From an uncultured Chloroflexales bacterium (GTDB lineage Bacteria; Chloroflexota; Chloroflexia; Chloroflexales; Chloroflexaceae), in contig CAKZSI010000025.1 of assembly GCA_937918935.1 (NCBI GenBank), forward strand, positions 1 through 64,000: a DNA stretch of 64,000 nt, written 5' to 3'. Under the pieces are notes generated by a model that saw only the letters and a list, made by a program, of their open reading frames with translations, did no database searches and was not told the DNA's origin. The translations under genes and the position numbers were made by a program. Position 1 is the first letter of the stretch, and the number at the start of each line of letters is the position of its first letter. This document shows, one piece after another, positions 44,675 to 56,100 of this stretch.

Positions 44675-46441
44675 ATGTGCTGCCTTCACATCGTGAGCGG
44701 ATCAGTGACCCCATCAGCGAACCAGCCCCTCTCTACAGACAATCGTCCGGCCGTAAGGCTGCGCCTGTCACTGCCCATAGCGTTGCTGGCACTGCTGTAC
44801 CTGGGGTTGCGCCTGCCCGCGCTGCTGGCCCTGCCGCTGTTCAACGATGAGGCGGTCTATCTGGTGCGGGCGCGGTTCTTTCCGGCCATGCTTGGCACAC
44901 CGGGGGTTGCCGGTGCGACGCTGCCGGATGGCAAGCTCCTGCACGAACTGGCTCTGGCGCTCCTGGCGCTCTTGCCGGTAGATCCGCTGATCCCGGCGCG
45001 CCTCCTGTCGGTGGCCTGCGGCCTTGCCACGGTGCTGGCGCTGGCCGCGATGGGACGGGCACTCGACCATCTGCGGGCTGGCGTGCTGGCCGGCGTGCTG
45101 TATGCTCTCGCTCCTCTCGCCGGCCTGCACGACGTGCTGGGCTTGCCCGACAGCATGCTTACTCTGGCCAGCACACTGCTGCTGTGGGCCAGCATCAGCT
45201 TTGCGGTGCGCCCGGCGGCAGGCAGACGTGAAGCGCTGCTGGTGGGGGCGCTGCTGTTGGCGGCAAGTCTGATCAAGCTCTCAGGGCTGTTCCTGTTCGC
45301 CATACCGGTGCTGGCCGTTCTGCTGCTAACCGCCTCCCCTACCGAACGCTGGCGGCGCCTGGGCCTGCTGCGCACGACCCTGATCGTAGCCCTGCTCGGC
45401 CTCGCCTGCCTGGCGCCGTTTCACTACGGCGCCGCCGAGCGGCACAAGCTCGGCACACAGGAGTCGCGTAGCATCGTTATGCAGCAGCATACGACCGCCG
45501 TCGGTGACTGGCTGGTGCGCTACCTGCCGGGACCGCTGCTGCTCGCCCCGATGCTGGTGTTGGCCCTACACGGCTCGCGTCGAGCGGCGCCCGCTGGCTC
45601 GCCCAGTAATGACCCTGCGCGTCACGCGGCCGATCATGCAGGAAGCGACGATGACTTCACCCCCCTCACGGCGAGCGTGGAGAACCGGGCGGCTTCGGCA
45701 ACGTTGTCAGTCGTCGCTGACCGGGCCGCGCCCACGCTCCGGGTCATTGAAGCCGCAGATGGGAGCGCAAACGGCGCCGCGCCCGGAATGGCCCGTCTGA
45801 CGGCGTTCCTGCTGTTGGCGGGATTGGCGGTGATTGCCTGCTTCGTGGTGATCGGAAACGCGCTCTACTCGCGCTACCTGTTGCCCGCGTGGCCGCCACT
45901 GCTGCTCGCCGCCGCGCTGGGAACGACCTCTCTCTGGTCATCCGGGCGCGCCCCGCGGGTCGTGGCGTTGCTGGCGCTAGGAGCGGCGGGCGGGTGGGGA
46001 TTGCTCTGGATGGGATGGTTCGCAATGGCGCCGTTGACCGCGCCGCTGGCACGCCAGGATCGAGCACAGTATCTGGAAACGTGGAGTGCGGGCCATAACC
46101 TGGACGCCCTGCTGGCCGACGTGCGTGCTGCTGCCACGGTGCATAGCCATGTAACGCTGGTGAACCACCATCAGCCGCGCCTGGTCCATCTCGCCACGCT
46201 ACTCTATTTGTCGGACGTGCCTGCCGTTCGCCTGGCGGAAGTGGACCTGTCTGCGCCAGACGCGTCCGCGCGCCTGGCAGATCTCGTTCGCAAAGAACCG
46301 GTGCTAGTGGTCATTGATAAGCAGGAAGCGGAGGCTTTTGCCTTCAACGAACGATTTCCCGATCTCCGGCTCCTGCAGCGCTATCCCCACCCCGGTGGGC
46401 GCATGGCCTTTCTGCTCTTCGAGCAGGACCAGGCGCCCTGA
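44675..46441 (+). CDS. GT39-like membrane glycosyltransferase (PMT/ArnT type)
   Basis: 588 residues with about ten membrane helices. The first extracytoplasmic loop carries LPLFNDEAVYLVRARFFPAM, with the DE pair typical of GT-C enzymes that use lipid-linked sugars, followed by LLHELALALLAL and the DVLGLPDSMLTLASTLL helix. A long hydrophilic insertion (about 300-375, rich in Ala, Asp, Ser) separates two groups of helices. The C-terminal ~150 residues are soluble. ATG 44675 lacks a clear Shine-Dalgarno; a GTG at about 44693 is possible. Substrate unknown. Confidence 0.78.
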   Translation: MCCLHIVSGSVTPSANQPLSTDNRPAVRLRLSLPIALLALLYLGLRLPALLALPLFNDEAVYLVRARFFPAMLGTPGVAGATLPDGKLLHELALALLALLPVDPLIPARLLSVACGLATVLALAAMGRALDHLRAGVLAGVLYALAPLAGLHDVLGLPDSMLTLASTLLLWASISFAVRPAAGRREALLVGALLLAASLIKLSGLFLFAIPVLAVLLLTASPTERWRRLGLLRTTLIVALLGLACLAPFHYGAAERHKLGTQESRSIVMQQHTTAVGDWLVRYLPGPLLLAPMLVLALHGSRRAAPAGSPSNDPARHAADHAGSDDDFTPLTASVENRAASATLSVVADRAAPTLRVIEAADGSANGAAPGMARLTAFLLLAGLAVIACFVVIGNALYSRYLLPAWPPLLLAAALGTTSLWSSGRAPRVVALLALGAAGGWGLLWMGWFAMAPLTAPLARQDRAQYLETWSAGHNLDALLADVRAAATVHSHVTLVNHHQPRLVHLATLLYLSDVPAVRLAEVDLSAPDASARLADLVRKEPVLVVIDKQEAEAFAFNERFPDLRLLQRYPHPGGRMAFLLFEQDQAP

Positions 46442-46767
46442 CGGGTTTCCCCGCCGCTTCGCTCTGGATACAGCGCGGCCCGTTCCTGCCGTTCGGCGAG
46501 GTGCGGCCAGGCTGGATCAACGTCCTGAGGGCAGGCCCCAGACTGCCATGATGCCCCTATCGGGCGGTGTAGCCGCCCGACCTCCGCGTGGTGTAGCGTC
46601 GCCTTCTTAAACCCTCCCTGCTGGCGGGCTTGCGGCCGGCCCGCAATTTCTCGTGTGCGAAAAGACAAGTTTGGCATTGCTTCAAGATCGCGCGGTTCTG
46701 GAGCGTCTTTTCCGCGTCCATACGCCCTGTGCGCTTTGTCACAATTTCGCGCGGATTTTGCACAGGT
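46442..46767. other. Spacer before sdh promoter
   Basis: A TCGGGCGG hairpin near 46558 (a family-2 variant) lies in this region. From about 46640 the composition becomes AT-richer towards the sdh promoter. No gene seen. Confidence 0.4.
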
Positions 46768-46796
46768 TAGACAAGCCGATCACGTTAGGATATAAT
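46768..46796 (+). promoter_or_regulatory. sdhC: sigma-70-type promoter of sdhCAB
   Basis: -35 TAGACA (46768-46773, one mismatch to TTGACA), a 17-bp spacer and a perfect -10 TATAAT (46791-46796). It leaves a leader of roughly 140 nt before sdhC. Confidence 0.8.
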
Positions 46797-46944
46797 TCCT
46801 TAAGCAAGCACGTGGCGTCTAACGCATCTGCCTTGAACTCAACCCCCGCCGTGACAGGGTGGCAAGCCGTTCACAACCTGTTGTGACGGTCTACCATAGA
46901 GTTCTGTTCCGATTGCGCGAGCATTGCAAGGGAAGGAAGCGACG

Positions 46945-47673
46945 ATGACAGGGGTCCTCACGCTTTACCGGACGTCGGTCGGCAAAAAGGTGATCATGGC
47001 GGTCACGGGATTTATCCTTGTCGGTTTCGTAGTCTTCCACATGTACGGCAACCTGAAGATGTACCAGGGGCCAGAGGTATTCAATGCCTATGCGGCGGGG
47101 CTGCGTGAACTGGGCTATCCTGTCTTCGGGCATGAGCATCTGCTGTGGGTGGCGCGCGTTGTCTTGCTGGCCTCGGTGGTGCTGCACATCTGGTCGGCCA
47201 CTATGCTGACGATGCAGAGCCAGAAGAATACCTTCGCCAATGCCGTGGGAGGACTGAAACGTTACGGCGAAAAGAAACGCCAGACGGGCTATGCTGCCTA
47301 CACTATGCGCTTTGGCGGCGTTCTGATTTTCCTCTTCATCATTTATCATCTGCTGCACCTGACCTTCGGGGTCGTTGGGTATGGGCCTGGTGAGTTCAGA
47401 CACCCGCACGGCGGTGAGTTCCAGGTGTACAGCAATGTGGTAATTGGCTTTCAGAACCCGCTGATCTCGGGCTTCTACATCTTTACGATGATTTTCCTGG
47501 GGCTCCACCTGTACCATGGCGTGTGGAGCATGTTTCAGACCCTCGGCCTCAATAGCGCCGTTTATACGCGATTGCTGCGCGGTCTGGCAATTCTGGTGGC
47601 TCTGGCGGTGGTGATCGGCAACATTTCGTTCCCGATCGCGGTGATGGCCGGGATTGTCGGCCCGGCAGCGTAA
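46945..47673 (+). CDS. sdhC: Succinate dehydrogenase cytochrome b558 subunit
   Basis: The membrane anchor of succinate:quinone oxidoreductase, 242 residues with five helices, belonging to the single-anchor b558 type that binds two hemes. Conserved His residues are in VVFHMYGNLKMYQG, VVLHIWSA, FIIYHLLHLTFG and LGLHLYHGVW. One protein replaces separate SdhC and SdhD. ATG 46945 follows GGAAGGAAG; an ATG seven codons earlier is less likely. It is the first gene of sdhCAB. Confidence 0.94.
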   Translation: MTGVLTLYRTSVGKKVIMAVTGFILVGFVVFHMYGNLKMYQGPEVFNAYAAGLRELGYPVFGHEHLLWVARVVLLASVVLHIWSATMLTMQSQKNTFANAVGGLKRYGEKKRQTGYAAYTMRFGGVLIFLFIIYHLLHLTFGVVGYGPGEFRHPHGGEFQVYSNVVIGFQNPLISGFYIFTMIFLGLHLYHGVWSMFQTLGLNSAVYTRLLRGLAILVALAVVIGNISFPIAVMAGIVGPAA

Positions 47674-47694
47674 CTGGTGAGGAGCAGTTGAGCG

Positions 47695-49668
<1,974 letters not shown>

Positions 49669-49672
49669 TTTT

Positions 49673-49730
49673 AGATTGTAGATTGTAGATTGTAGATTTT
49701 GTACAATCTGCAATCTACAATCTCCAATGG
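49673..49730 (+). repeat. TAGATTGTAGATT repeat forming a hairpin between sdhA and sdhB
   Basis: Three-and-a-half tandem copies of GATTGTA are followed by their near-complement (AATCTGCAATCTACAATC), giving a stem of about 18 bp with a 6-nt loop. The CAATCTGCAATC part recurs at about 7447. Its position inside the operon suggests an effect on sdhB expression or mRNA stability. Confidence 0.7.
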
Positions 49731-49745
49731 GGAGCGATAGTAACT

Positions 49746-50528
49746 ATGAAGCTCACTCTCAAGGTCTGGCGACAGAAAAATGGCAAGACGCCGGGCGAGT
49801 TCAAGACCTACCAGGCCGATCATGTTAGCCCTGATATGTCGTTCCTGGAGATGCTTGATGTGGTCAATCAAGATCTTATCATAAAGGGTGAAGAGCCGAT
49901 CGCCTTCGACCATGACTGCCGTGAGGGCATCTGCGGTATGTGCTCGCTGATGATCAACGGCGTCGCCCATGGTCCCAAGCAGGCCATCACTACCTGCCAG
50001 TTGCACATGCGCAGCTTCAACGATGGCGATACAATCACCATCGAGCCGTGGCGCGCCCTGCCCTTCCCGATCATTAAGGACCTGGTGGTGGACCGGTCGA
50101 GCTTCGACCGGATCATCCAGGCCGGCGGCTACATCAGCGTCTCCACCGGCTCGGCCCCCGATGCTAACACCATCCCGGTGCCTAAGCCCGACGCCGACAA
50201 GGCCATGGACGCCGCCACCTGTATCGGCTGCGGGGCCTGCGTTGCGGCCTGCCCCAACGGCTCGGCGATGCTCTTCGTGGCTGCCAAGGCTGCGCACCTT
50301 AGCTTCTTGCCCCAGGGCCAGACGGAGCGCCATCAGCGGGCGGTAAACATGGTGATGCAGCAGGATCTCGAGGGCTTCGGCAACTGCACCAACATCGGCG
50401 AGTGCTCCGCCGTCTGCCCGAAGGAGATTAGTATGGATACCATCGCCCGGCTCAACCGCGATCTGATCGTCGCCTCTCTCAAAGGCATCGAGCCGACGGT
50501 GCAACCAGCCAAGGCGAAGGCCAGCTAA
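49746..50528 (+). CDS. sdhB: Succinate dehydrogenase iron-sulfur subunit
   Basis: 260 residues with all three clusters. The [2Fe-2S] ligands are Cys58, 63, 66 and 84 ([10 protein letters not shown] and TTC). The [4Fe-4S] motif is Cys159-162-165-169 ([12 protein letters not shown]), with the last ligand(s) for it and the [3Fe-4S] cluster among Cys214, 220 and 224 ([15 protein letters not shown]). It carries electrons from SdhA to the b558 subunit. The ATG is preceded by GGGGAG. Confidence 0.96.
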   Translation: MKLTLKVWRQKNGKTPGEFKTYQADHVSPDMSFLEMLDVVNQDLIIKGEEPIAFDHDCREGICGMCSLMINGVAHGPKQAITTCQLHMRSFNDGDTITIEPWRALPFPIIKDLVVDRSSFDRIIQAGGYISVSTGSAPDANTIPVPKPDADKAMDAATCIGCGACVAACPNGSAMLFVAAKAAHLSFLPQGQTERHQRAVNMVMQQDLEGFGNCTNIGECSAVCPKEISMDTIARLNRDLIVASLKGIEPTVQPAKAKAS

Positions 50529-50554
50529 ACGTCAGCCGGTCCCCTTCCTGTCCG

Positions 50555-50582
50555 GAAGCCGTGCCCCACGGGGCGCGGCTTC
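50555..50582 (+). terminator. Hairpin after sdhB
   Basis: A GC-rich stem (GAAGCCG-GCCCC paired with GGGGC-CGGCTTC, one bulge each side) with a 3-nt loop, 26 bp after the sdhB stop. No T-run, so it is likely a weak or rho-assisted terminator. Confidence 0.6.
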
Positions 50583-50823
50583 TGCATCCGGGGCGCAAGC
50601 GATGACTTCGCCCCCCGTCTCTGCGGCTGGGAGGTTCCGGGAGGGCCGATCACCGTTTTCACGTTCGGGTGCGCTCGTTCACGCCATAAGACCTGGTTTC
50701 GTTGCCCGGCTGTTACAAGAGGGTGCAACGCTCCTGAGTCGCGGTAGGAGGAGTTGCGGGCGCCTGTGGCCCCGCAGGATGTTCTGTGCTCAGTCTTGTT
50801 CCGAGAGCGTCACGCTCACGTAT

Positions 50824-51981
50824 TTATCCCCCCATTGAACCGACCCGTTCCAACACGTGCAGCGTTTCCTCTGCGACCTTGCGATACGAGAAGAGGGACG
50901 CACGGGCCAGGCCCTGGGCGCGCAATTCGGCCTGCAGGCGCGCGTCGGCCAATACGCGCCCCAGCGCGGCGGCCCAGCCCACCACGTCGTCCGGCGCGAC
51001 ACGCAGCGCCGCTGTGCCGACCACCTCGGGCAGACTGCTGGCGTCGCTACTCACCACCGGCGCGCCGCAGGCCATCGCCTCCAGCGGCGGCAGCCCGAAG
51101 CCTTCGTAGCGCGAAGGAAAAGCAAAGACAGTACAGGCCCGGTAGAACAGTGGCCCGTCTTCTATGGGCACATCGACCCGATGCACGGCGGTAGCCAGTT
51201 CCAGTTCGGCAATCAGCGCATTGAGGTCGGGGAAGAGCCGTGGGTCGCGGCCAGGCGCCCGTCCGGCAATGACCAGTTGCGCCTGCACCCCACGCAAGCG
51301 CAGCAGGGCGAACGCGCGCACCAGCGTCGCGACGTTCTTGCGGGCGTCGAGACCGCCGACGTAGTAGATGAATGGTGCGCTGATGCCGTAGCGCCGGGCC
51401 ACCTCCTCACGGGCGGCCTGCGTGTTGCCGGGGGTGAATTGCTCACCCGCGGCGAGGGGCACGACGCTGATCCGTTCGGGCGGCAGGTCGAGATGGGTGA
51501 TAATATCGGCGCGACTGTGGGCCGAGAAGGTCAGCACGTGAGCGCTGCGGCGCACGGCCCGGCGCGCCAGGGCCATATAGGCGCGAACGCGCGCGTCGCC
51601 GCGGTACTCGGGCAACACCAGGGGAATGATGTCGCCAACGGTGGTCACCACGGGCAGCCGGCAGCGCAGCGGTGGTGCGAAGTACGGCACCAGCGCCACT
51701 GTAGCATTGTGGTTCGCCACCCGGGCCGCCATGCGGGGGAAGGCCGCCTGCTCGAACCACAGCTTGGCCAGATTGTCGTTGAACCGGTCGAAAGGCGTCG
51801 CCAGGCACGCCCCGTCCACACCGGGAGGCAGCCCGGGGCCGGCAGGCAGATAGGCGGGGGTAAGCAACAGGTAGCGATGCTCCGCGGCCACCTGGGGCAG
51901 GCAGCGCAGCAACCCATGGAGATACTGCCCGCTCCCAACCGTCGGCTGGGACCAGAAACTCCCGCTGATGACTACTCGCAC
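50824..51981 (-). CDS. GT4-family glycosyltransferase
   Basis: 385 residues in the GT-B fold. The N-terminal domain has GSGQYLHGLL and a GDIIPLVLPEYRGD stretch. The C-terminal domain has the nucleotide-sugar motif FPSRYEGFGLPPLEAMACGA then PVVSSDASSLPEVVG, with the EGFGLPPLE signature of GT4 enzymes, and YYVGGLDARKNVATLVRAFA. It adds sugars to an envelope glycan or glycolipid; the donor is unknown. The GTG start at 51981 is used because the nearby ATG is in another frame and stops at once. Confidence 0.9.
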   Translation of the reverse strand: MRVVISGSFWSQPTVGSGQYLHGLLRCLPQVAAEHRYLLLTPAYLPAGPGLPPGVDGACLATPFDRFNDNLAKLWFEQAAFPRMAARVANHNATVALVPYFAPPLRCRLPVVTTVGDIIPLVLPEYRGDARVRAYMALARRAVRRSAHVLTFSAHSRADIITHLDLPPERISVVPLAAGEQFTPGNTQAAREEVARRYGISAPFIYYVGGLDARKNVATLVRAFALLRLRGVQAQLVIAGRAPGRDPRLFPDLNALIAELELATAVHRVDVPIEDGPLFYRACTVFAFPSRYEGFGLPPLEAMACGAPVVSSDASSLPEVVGTAALRVAPDDVVGWAAALGRVLADARLQAELRAQGLARASLFSYRKVAEETLHVLERVGSMGG

Positions 51982-52271
51982 ATGCGCTCCCTGGCGCTAT
52001 GAGTTGCGTTGGCGCGTATAAGCGTATAGTACCACTCTTACGCAAATGGCGGGTATACTACAGTCATACGTTCGTACCTCAGGCGCGCACCACGGGATGC
52101 AAACCTGCCCCGTGGCAGAGGCAAGGGGCAGGCAGATTACCCCCGTTCCGCGATCAGCGCCGGTCACGCCAGTAGACAGGAACTGCCGAAATCTCCGGTT
52201 TTCCGAATGGTCACGGTCAGGCACAGGCTGTTGCACCCTTGCCAGTAAGCCCCAGATAATGAGGAGGCGTC

Positions 52272-52841
52272 ATGGACGATCGCGCAGTTGCGATCCTCGC
52301 TGAATTACAGATCCGTCTGCAGACCCTCAAGCTGCTGCCGCGCACAGGCTGGTTGCAGCGTGGGTTGGGCGATGTCGAGAGCGTTGCCGAGCACAGTTTT
52401 GGAGTGGCCATTCTGGCGCTGATCATTGGTGATCAGCACCCGGAGATGGACCGGGAACGGCTTCTCGCCACGGCGTTGATCCACGACATGGCCGAGACGC
52501 TCATCGGCGATCTCCCGGCTTCGGCCCGACGGCTCTTCGGCGCAGCAGCCAAGCAGGAAGCGGAACGCAAGGCCCTGCTCGAATTGGTCAACGGTCTTCC
52601 TCAGGCCGAACGCTATCTGGCGCTCTGGGAAGATTACAGCCAGGGGGCCACGCCTGAGGCCCGGTTGGTGAAGGCGCTCGATCGATTGGAGATGCTTGGC
52701 CAGGCGCTGGCGTACGAGCGGGCCGGCGCTCGCACGCTCGATGAGTTCTGGGAGGATCGCAACGGATGGTTCGATGAGTTTCCCCTGGTGCGCGCCCTGG
52801 CCGACCGCCTGTACGCCGAACACGACCGGCACGTCGTGTAG
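52272..52841 (+). CDS. HD-domain phosphohydrolase (5'-deoxynucleotidase YfbR-like)
   Basis: 189 residues. The metal-binding HD signature is complete: VAEHSFGVAILALI (first His), LIHDMAETLIGDLP (His-Asp) and VKALDRLEMLGQ (final Asp). GDVESVAEHS near the N-terminus is typical of the YfbR/dCMP-phosphatase-like group that dephosphorylates deoxynucleoside monophosphates. ATG 52272 has a strong GAGGAGG site six bases upstream. It is monocistronic and divergent from the GT4 gene. Confidence 0.88.
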   Translation: MDDRAVAILAELQIRLQTLKLLPRTGWLQRGLGDVESVAEHSFGVAILALIIGDQHPEMDRERLLATALIHDMAETLIGDLPASARRLFGAAAKQEAERKALLELVNGLPQAERYLALWEDYSQGATPEARLVKALDRLEMLGQALAYERAGARTLDEFWEDRNGWFDEFPLVRALADRLYAEHDRHVV

Positions 52842-53027
52842 GGAAGCGAAGGGTTCTGGGAGAGCCCGGCCCGCCTGGAACCTCCTGCTGGGCAGGGGTG
52901 CGGGGAACGCTGGTTTCCCCCTGCCCGCGTCAGTCGGCCATGCGCTGGCCTCGCACACCAGAGGGACGGAGAAGGATGGGCCTGGAAGGAAAAAGCCCTC
53001 CCGGACCCTCCTGTGCGAGGCCGATGG
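52842..53027. repeat. Palindromes between HD gene and mutM
   Basis: Convergent gene ends separated by decayed family-1 and family-2 palindromes (CGGGGAACGCTGGTTTCCCC near 52901; TTCTGGGAG near 52854). Confidence 0.5.
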
Positions 53028-53861
53028 TCACGTCGGTGGGGATGGCTGGCACACGGGACAGAAAAAGGTGCTGCGCTGGCCCACCACGATGCGTTCGATC
53101 GGCGTGCCGCAGCGCTGACAGGGATGCCCGTCGCGGTCGTAGGCCGCGAAGTGTTCCTGATTCTGGCCGCGCAGGCCGTAGCCATTGCGGTAGTTGCGCA
53201 ACGAACTGCCCTCGTGTGCGATGGCGCTGGTCAGCGTCTGGCGAATGGCGGCGTGGAGCGCAGTTACCCCCTCCGCCTCGATGGCGCAGGCCGGTGTCAG
53301 CGGGTGGATGCCGGCCAACCAGAGGGCTTCGCTGGCGTAGATGTTGCCTATGCCGGCAATCACGCGCTGGTCGAGCAGCAGCGGCTTGATCCGGGTGCGC
53401 CGCCCCCGCAGGATGCGCTCCAGTTCGGCGGCAGTGAAACGGTCGTCGAGTGGCTCCGGGCCATAGGCCGCTTCAAGAGCGTCCAACCCCGCAGTATCGA
53501 GGAGTCGCACCCGGCCAAACTTGCGCTCGTCGTCGAAGAACAGTCGTCGCTGGTCGTCCAGGCGAAGGATGAGATGCACGTGGGCACGGGCCTTATCATC
53601 GGGGGAGTGGACCTCCAGGCGCCCCGACATACGCAGGTGGAGCGCCAGGGTCAGGCCGGCGTCAAGGTCGATCAGCAGCCATTTGGCCCGTCGCCGAACG
53701 GCCAGGATGCGGCGACCGGCGATCTCGCGGCGAAAGGTGTCAATCGCAGGGGTCTCGACCATGCGTTCCCAGTCGAGACGCTCAACGCACAGAATGGCGC
53801 GTCCAACCAGTTGCTGAGCCAGCGAACGGGCAGTGATTTCGACTTCGGGTAGCTCGGGCAT
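53028..53861 (-). CDS. mutM: Formamidopyrimidine-DNA glycosylase (Fpg/MutM)
   Basis: 277 residues. The catalytic N-terminus is [20 protein letters not shown]: Pro1 after Met removal and Glu2. The beta-hairpin Lys lies in [12 protein letters not shown], and [20 protein letters not shown] then [11 protein letters not shown] is the helix-two-turn-helix. The C-terminal zinc finger has four Cys (CQRCG and FFCPVC). The enzyme excises 8-oxoguanine and other oxidised bases. It is followed by moaE on the same strand, 12 bp upstream. Confidence 0.96.
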   Translation of the reverse strand: MPELPEVEITARSLAQQLVGRAILCVERLDWERMVETPAIDTFRREIAGRRILAVRRRAKWLLIDLDAGLTLALHLRMSGRLEVHSPDDKARAHVHLILRLDDQRRLFFDDERKFGRVRLLDTAGLDALEAAYGPEPLDDRFTAAELERILRGRRTRIKPLLLDQRVIAGIGNIYASEALWLAGIHPLTPACAIEAEGVTALHAAIRQTLTSAIAHEGSSLRNYRNGYGLRGQNQEHFAAYDRDGHPCQRCGTPIERIVVGQRSTFFCPVCQPSPPT

Positions 53862-53873
53862 AGGAGGGGGCGC

Positions 53874-54293
53874 TCACTCGCGCCACTCGGCTGCGCCGTC
53901 GGCCCAGTGCTCTTTCTTCCAGATCGGGGCGATTTCCTTGATCCGGTCCATAATGTAGGCGGCGGCCTGGAAGGCTTCCTGGCGGTGCGGCGCGGCAACG
54001 ACCACGAGCACAGCGGTCTCGCCGATCTCCAGTGTGCCGATGCGGTGATGCACCGCCACCCGGCCAATCGGCCAGCGGGCGCGAGCCTCTTCGGCGATCT
54101 GGGCCAGCACCGGCGTGGCCATCTCGGTGTAGGCTTCGTAGCTGAGGAACGCCGTGGGACGGCCGCCAAAGTGATTGCGCGCCACGCCGGCGAAGGTCAC
54201 GACGGCGCCATCACCCGGCGTCTGCACATAGGCAACCAGGGGCGCCGGGTCGAGCGGCGCTTCGGTGATCACAAAGGGTTCGATGCCTTGCAT
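53874..54293 (-). CDS. moaE: Molybdopterin synthase catalytic subunit MoaE
   Basis: 139 residues from ATG 54293; a GTG at 54338 would add 15 residues that are not conserved. The family features are ITEAPLDPAPLVAYV, GAVVTFAGVARNHFGGR, LSYEAYTEMA, VAVHHRIGTLEIGETAVLVV and APIWKKEHWADG, with the active-site Lys pair. It transfers sulfur from the MoaD thiocarboxylate to precursor Z. The moaD gene is 99 bp upstream. Confidence 0.94.
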   Translation of the reverse strand: MQGIEPFVITEAPLDPAPLVAYVQTPGDGAVVTFAGVARNHFGGRPTAFLSYEAYTEMATPVLAQIAEEARARWPIGRVAVHHRIGTLEIGETAVLVVVAAPHRQEAFQAAAYIMDRIKEIAPIWKKEHWADGAAEWRE

Positions 54294-54392
54294 AGCTAAC
54301 CAGCGTGTATGCGATTCAGTGACTTGTTTCAGACGCACCTGACTATCTGAACGTCACCCCCCCACCGGCTGTAAGGTGCGACGCAGCAACGC

Positions 54393-54677
54393 TCACACTG
54401 AGACGTTCGGGTCGGAACCATGCCAATCTACTCCACCACTGACGGGCGGTATGATCGCTACTTCGTCGCCATCGCGGAGGATGGCGTCTGGCTCGGCAAA
54501 CTGCTGGTTGACGGCGTAGAGGAGCCGGCCAGTGTACCGGCCCAGGGGCGGATACTCGGCGACCAGGTGTTCCCAGACCGCGCCGACCGTTGCGCCTGGA
54601 TCCGTCTGTACGGTCACTTCTGGCCGGCCAACGATGTCGCGGTGGGCCGCAAACAGTCTGATGTATATGGTAATCAT
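54393..54677 (-). CDS. moaD: MoaD-like sulfur carrier with C-terminal extension
   Basis: 94 residues, beta-grasp fold. ITIYIRLFAAHRDIVGRPEV, VWEHLVAEYP and LRDGDEVAIIPPVSGG match MoaD. A functional MoaD must end in Gly-Gly so that the terminal carboxylate can be adenylated and thiolated. Here 12 more residues (VDWHGSDPNVSV) follow SGG before the stop. Either a protease trims the tail, the stop was lost by mutation, or the protein is not a classical MoaD. The neighbouring moaE supports the molybdopterin role. Confidence 0.85.
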   Translation of the reverse strand: MITIYIRLFAAHRDIVGRPEVTVQTDPGATVGAVWEHLVAEYPPLGRYTGRLLYAVNQQFAEPDAILRDGDEVAIIPPVSGGVDWHGSDPNVSV

Positions 54678-54789
54678 TGGGTTCCAGCGCCACGCTGTGT
54701 CAGCTACAAACGCGCCTGTTCACTCGCGACCAGAGCAAGGGCGCGGCTGGTCATCGTCCTTGCTCCGACGCGATCGCTACCGTTACCCG

Positions 54790-55188
54790 CTACACTGAGC
54801 GAGCCATGTCGCGCGACTGATCGGCGGCGACCTGTCTACGCGCCTTGTGCTCCAGCCACCACCAGCGCAGGCGACGGTGCTGACGCGAGATCTGTTGTGC
54901 CGAACGCCGGGCCAGACGGCCGGTACCCCCGATCAGCGGGAAGGGGTGGAGAGCCCACTCCTTGAGAACCAGCTTCAGATGTACCCGGCTCCAGCGGATC
55001 AGCCGGTTGCGTGGCCCGACGAGCGCCAGCCCGATCAGCAGAAAGATCAGGCCGTTGACGATCGGCATAGGCATGCCGATTAACCCGATGACAATAAAGA
55101 ACCAGCCCAATACCGGCTTCAGCACGAGCCAGGTGGCGAGCAGTGTGGTGCGCAGCAAGGCAATCATGAGTGCAGGGCCTATCGTCAT
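54790..55188 (-). CDS. Small membrane protein (PGPGW-like)
   Basis: 132 residues with two membrane helices (LLATWLVLKPVLGWFFIVIG, PMPIVNGLIFLLIGLALVG), then a basic Arg/His-rich cytoplasmic tail. The helical hairpin with LGWFFIVIGLIGMPMP resembles the PGPGW transmembrane family, of unknown function. ATG 55188 is used; an upstream ATG five codons earlier is possible. No operon partner. Confidence 0.65.
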   Translation of the reverse strand: MTIGPALMIALLRTTLLATWLVLKPVLGWFFIVIGLIGMPMPIVNGLIFLLIGLALVGPRNRLIRWSRVHLKLVLKEWALHPFPLIGGTGRLARRSAQQISRQHRRLRWWWLEHKARRQVAADQSRDMARSV

Positions 55189-55603
55189 TCTGGTACAATA
55201 CACTTCTCAGCAGACAGGTCGCGTTGGCTGTATGGACCCCGGTGGGGACCATGCATGGAGTATACCATGTTCCCGGCACGTTACCAGGGAAATGCATCAC
55301 GATATTTCCTCACGAACTGGAGGGGAGGAAACCCGGGGCCTTCCTCGGGGCTGAAACAACGTCGCTGGGGCCTGCCCCAAACCCGGGATGTGGCGTTGGT
55401 GGTGGAGGTTGCGCCGCCAGAACCAATGCAGCATGATCATGTGGGGCGGCGTAGCCGCCCCACATTCCGCCACCGGAGGCGGACGTTGCATCGGCCTCCG
55501 GGGCATTCCTACATCTGGTCGCACCACGGTTGATCTTATGTGTATAATGGCTATGCTCGCCGCCTCGCTCAGGGCGAAGCGTGTCGCAAGGAGAGCATCA
55601 CAG
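55189..55603. other. Spacer with family-2 hairpin and -10 element
   Basis: About 415 bp. A perfect hairpin with TGTGGGGCGGC arms lies at 55440-55464, and a TATAAT at 55543-55548 is placed to drive the first Roadblock gene. No good -35 and no gene seen. Confidence 0.5.
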
Positions 55604-55969
55604 ATGAGTGGCAAGTTGCAACATTTGTTGGGTCGCTTCCGCAGCGTTGAAAGCGTGGAACTGGCCGCGGTCGTTGCCACCGATGGGTTGCTGATCGAGA
55701 GTGTTGCCAGTCCCGATGTGGATGTAGACGCCGTGTGCGCGGTGGCCTCGAATGGCCTGGCAATGGCTGAGGCGCTCGGGCGCGAGATTGACAAGGGTGA
55801 CGCCATTCAGACCTTACTGGAGTACGAGAACGGTATCGTGTTAATCGAGCCGATCAACGGGGATGCTATGCTGCTGTTACTTGCCAGCGCCCGCGAAGAT
55901 CTCGGTTATGTGCGCTTTCTGGTGGCGAAGCACCGTGATGACGTGCTCGATGCACTGAGCGCCATCTGA
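55604..55969 (+). CDS. Roadblock/LC7-domain protein (copy 1)
   Basis: 121 residues forming one Roadblock/LC7 domain: LLGRFRSVESVELAAVVATD then GLLIESVAS, NGLAMAEALGREI and LLLLASAREDLGYVRFLVAK. Such domains bind small GTPases, MglB being the GTPase-activating protein of MglA. AAGGAG lies 11 bases before the ATG. It heads a plus-strand set of four genes (Roadblock, Roadblock, MglA, DUF4388) spaced 80-130 bp apart. Confidence 0.88.
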   Translation: MSGKLQHLLGRFRSVESVELAAVVATDGLLIESVASPDVDVDAVCAVASNGLAMAEALGREIDKGDAIQTLLEYENGIVLIEPINGDAMLLLLASAREDLGYVRFLVAKHRDDVLDALSAI

Positions 55970-56100
55970 AGCCAATCTGGCGCGGAGAACCGTCGCAGCT
56001 AGTTTCTGGTCGTTCCCGGGTTGTTACCGTCTCTGTGCTATAATTTTGGGGAGCAAGCGTCTGGCGGTTCCCCGCACTAGCTTCAATAAGGTAGGCCGCG

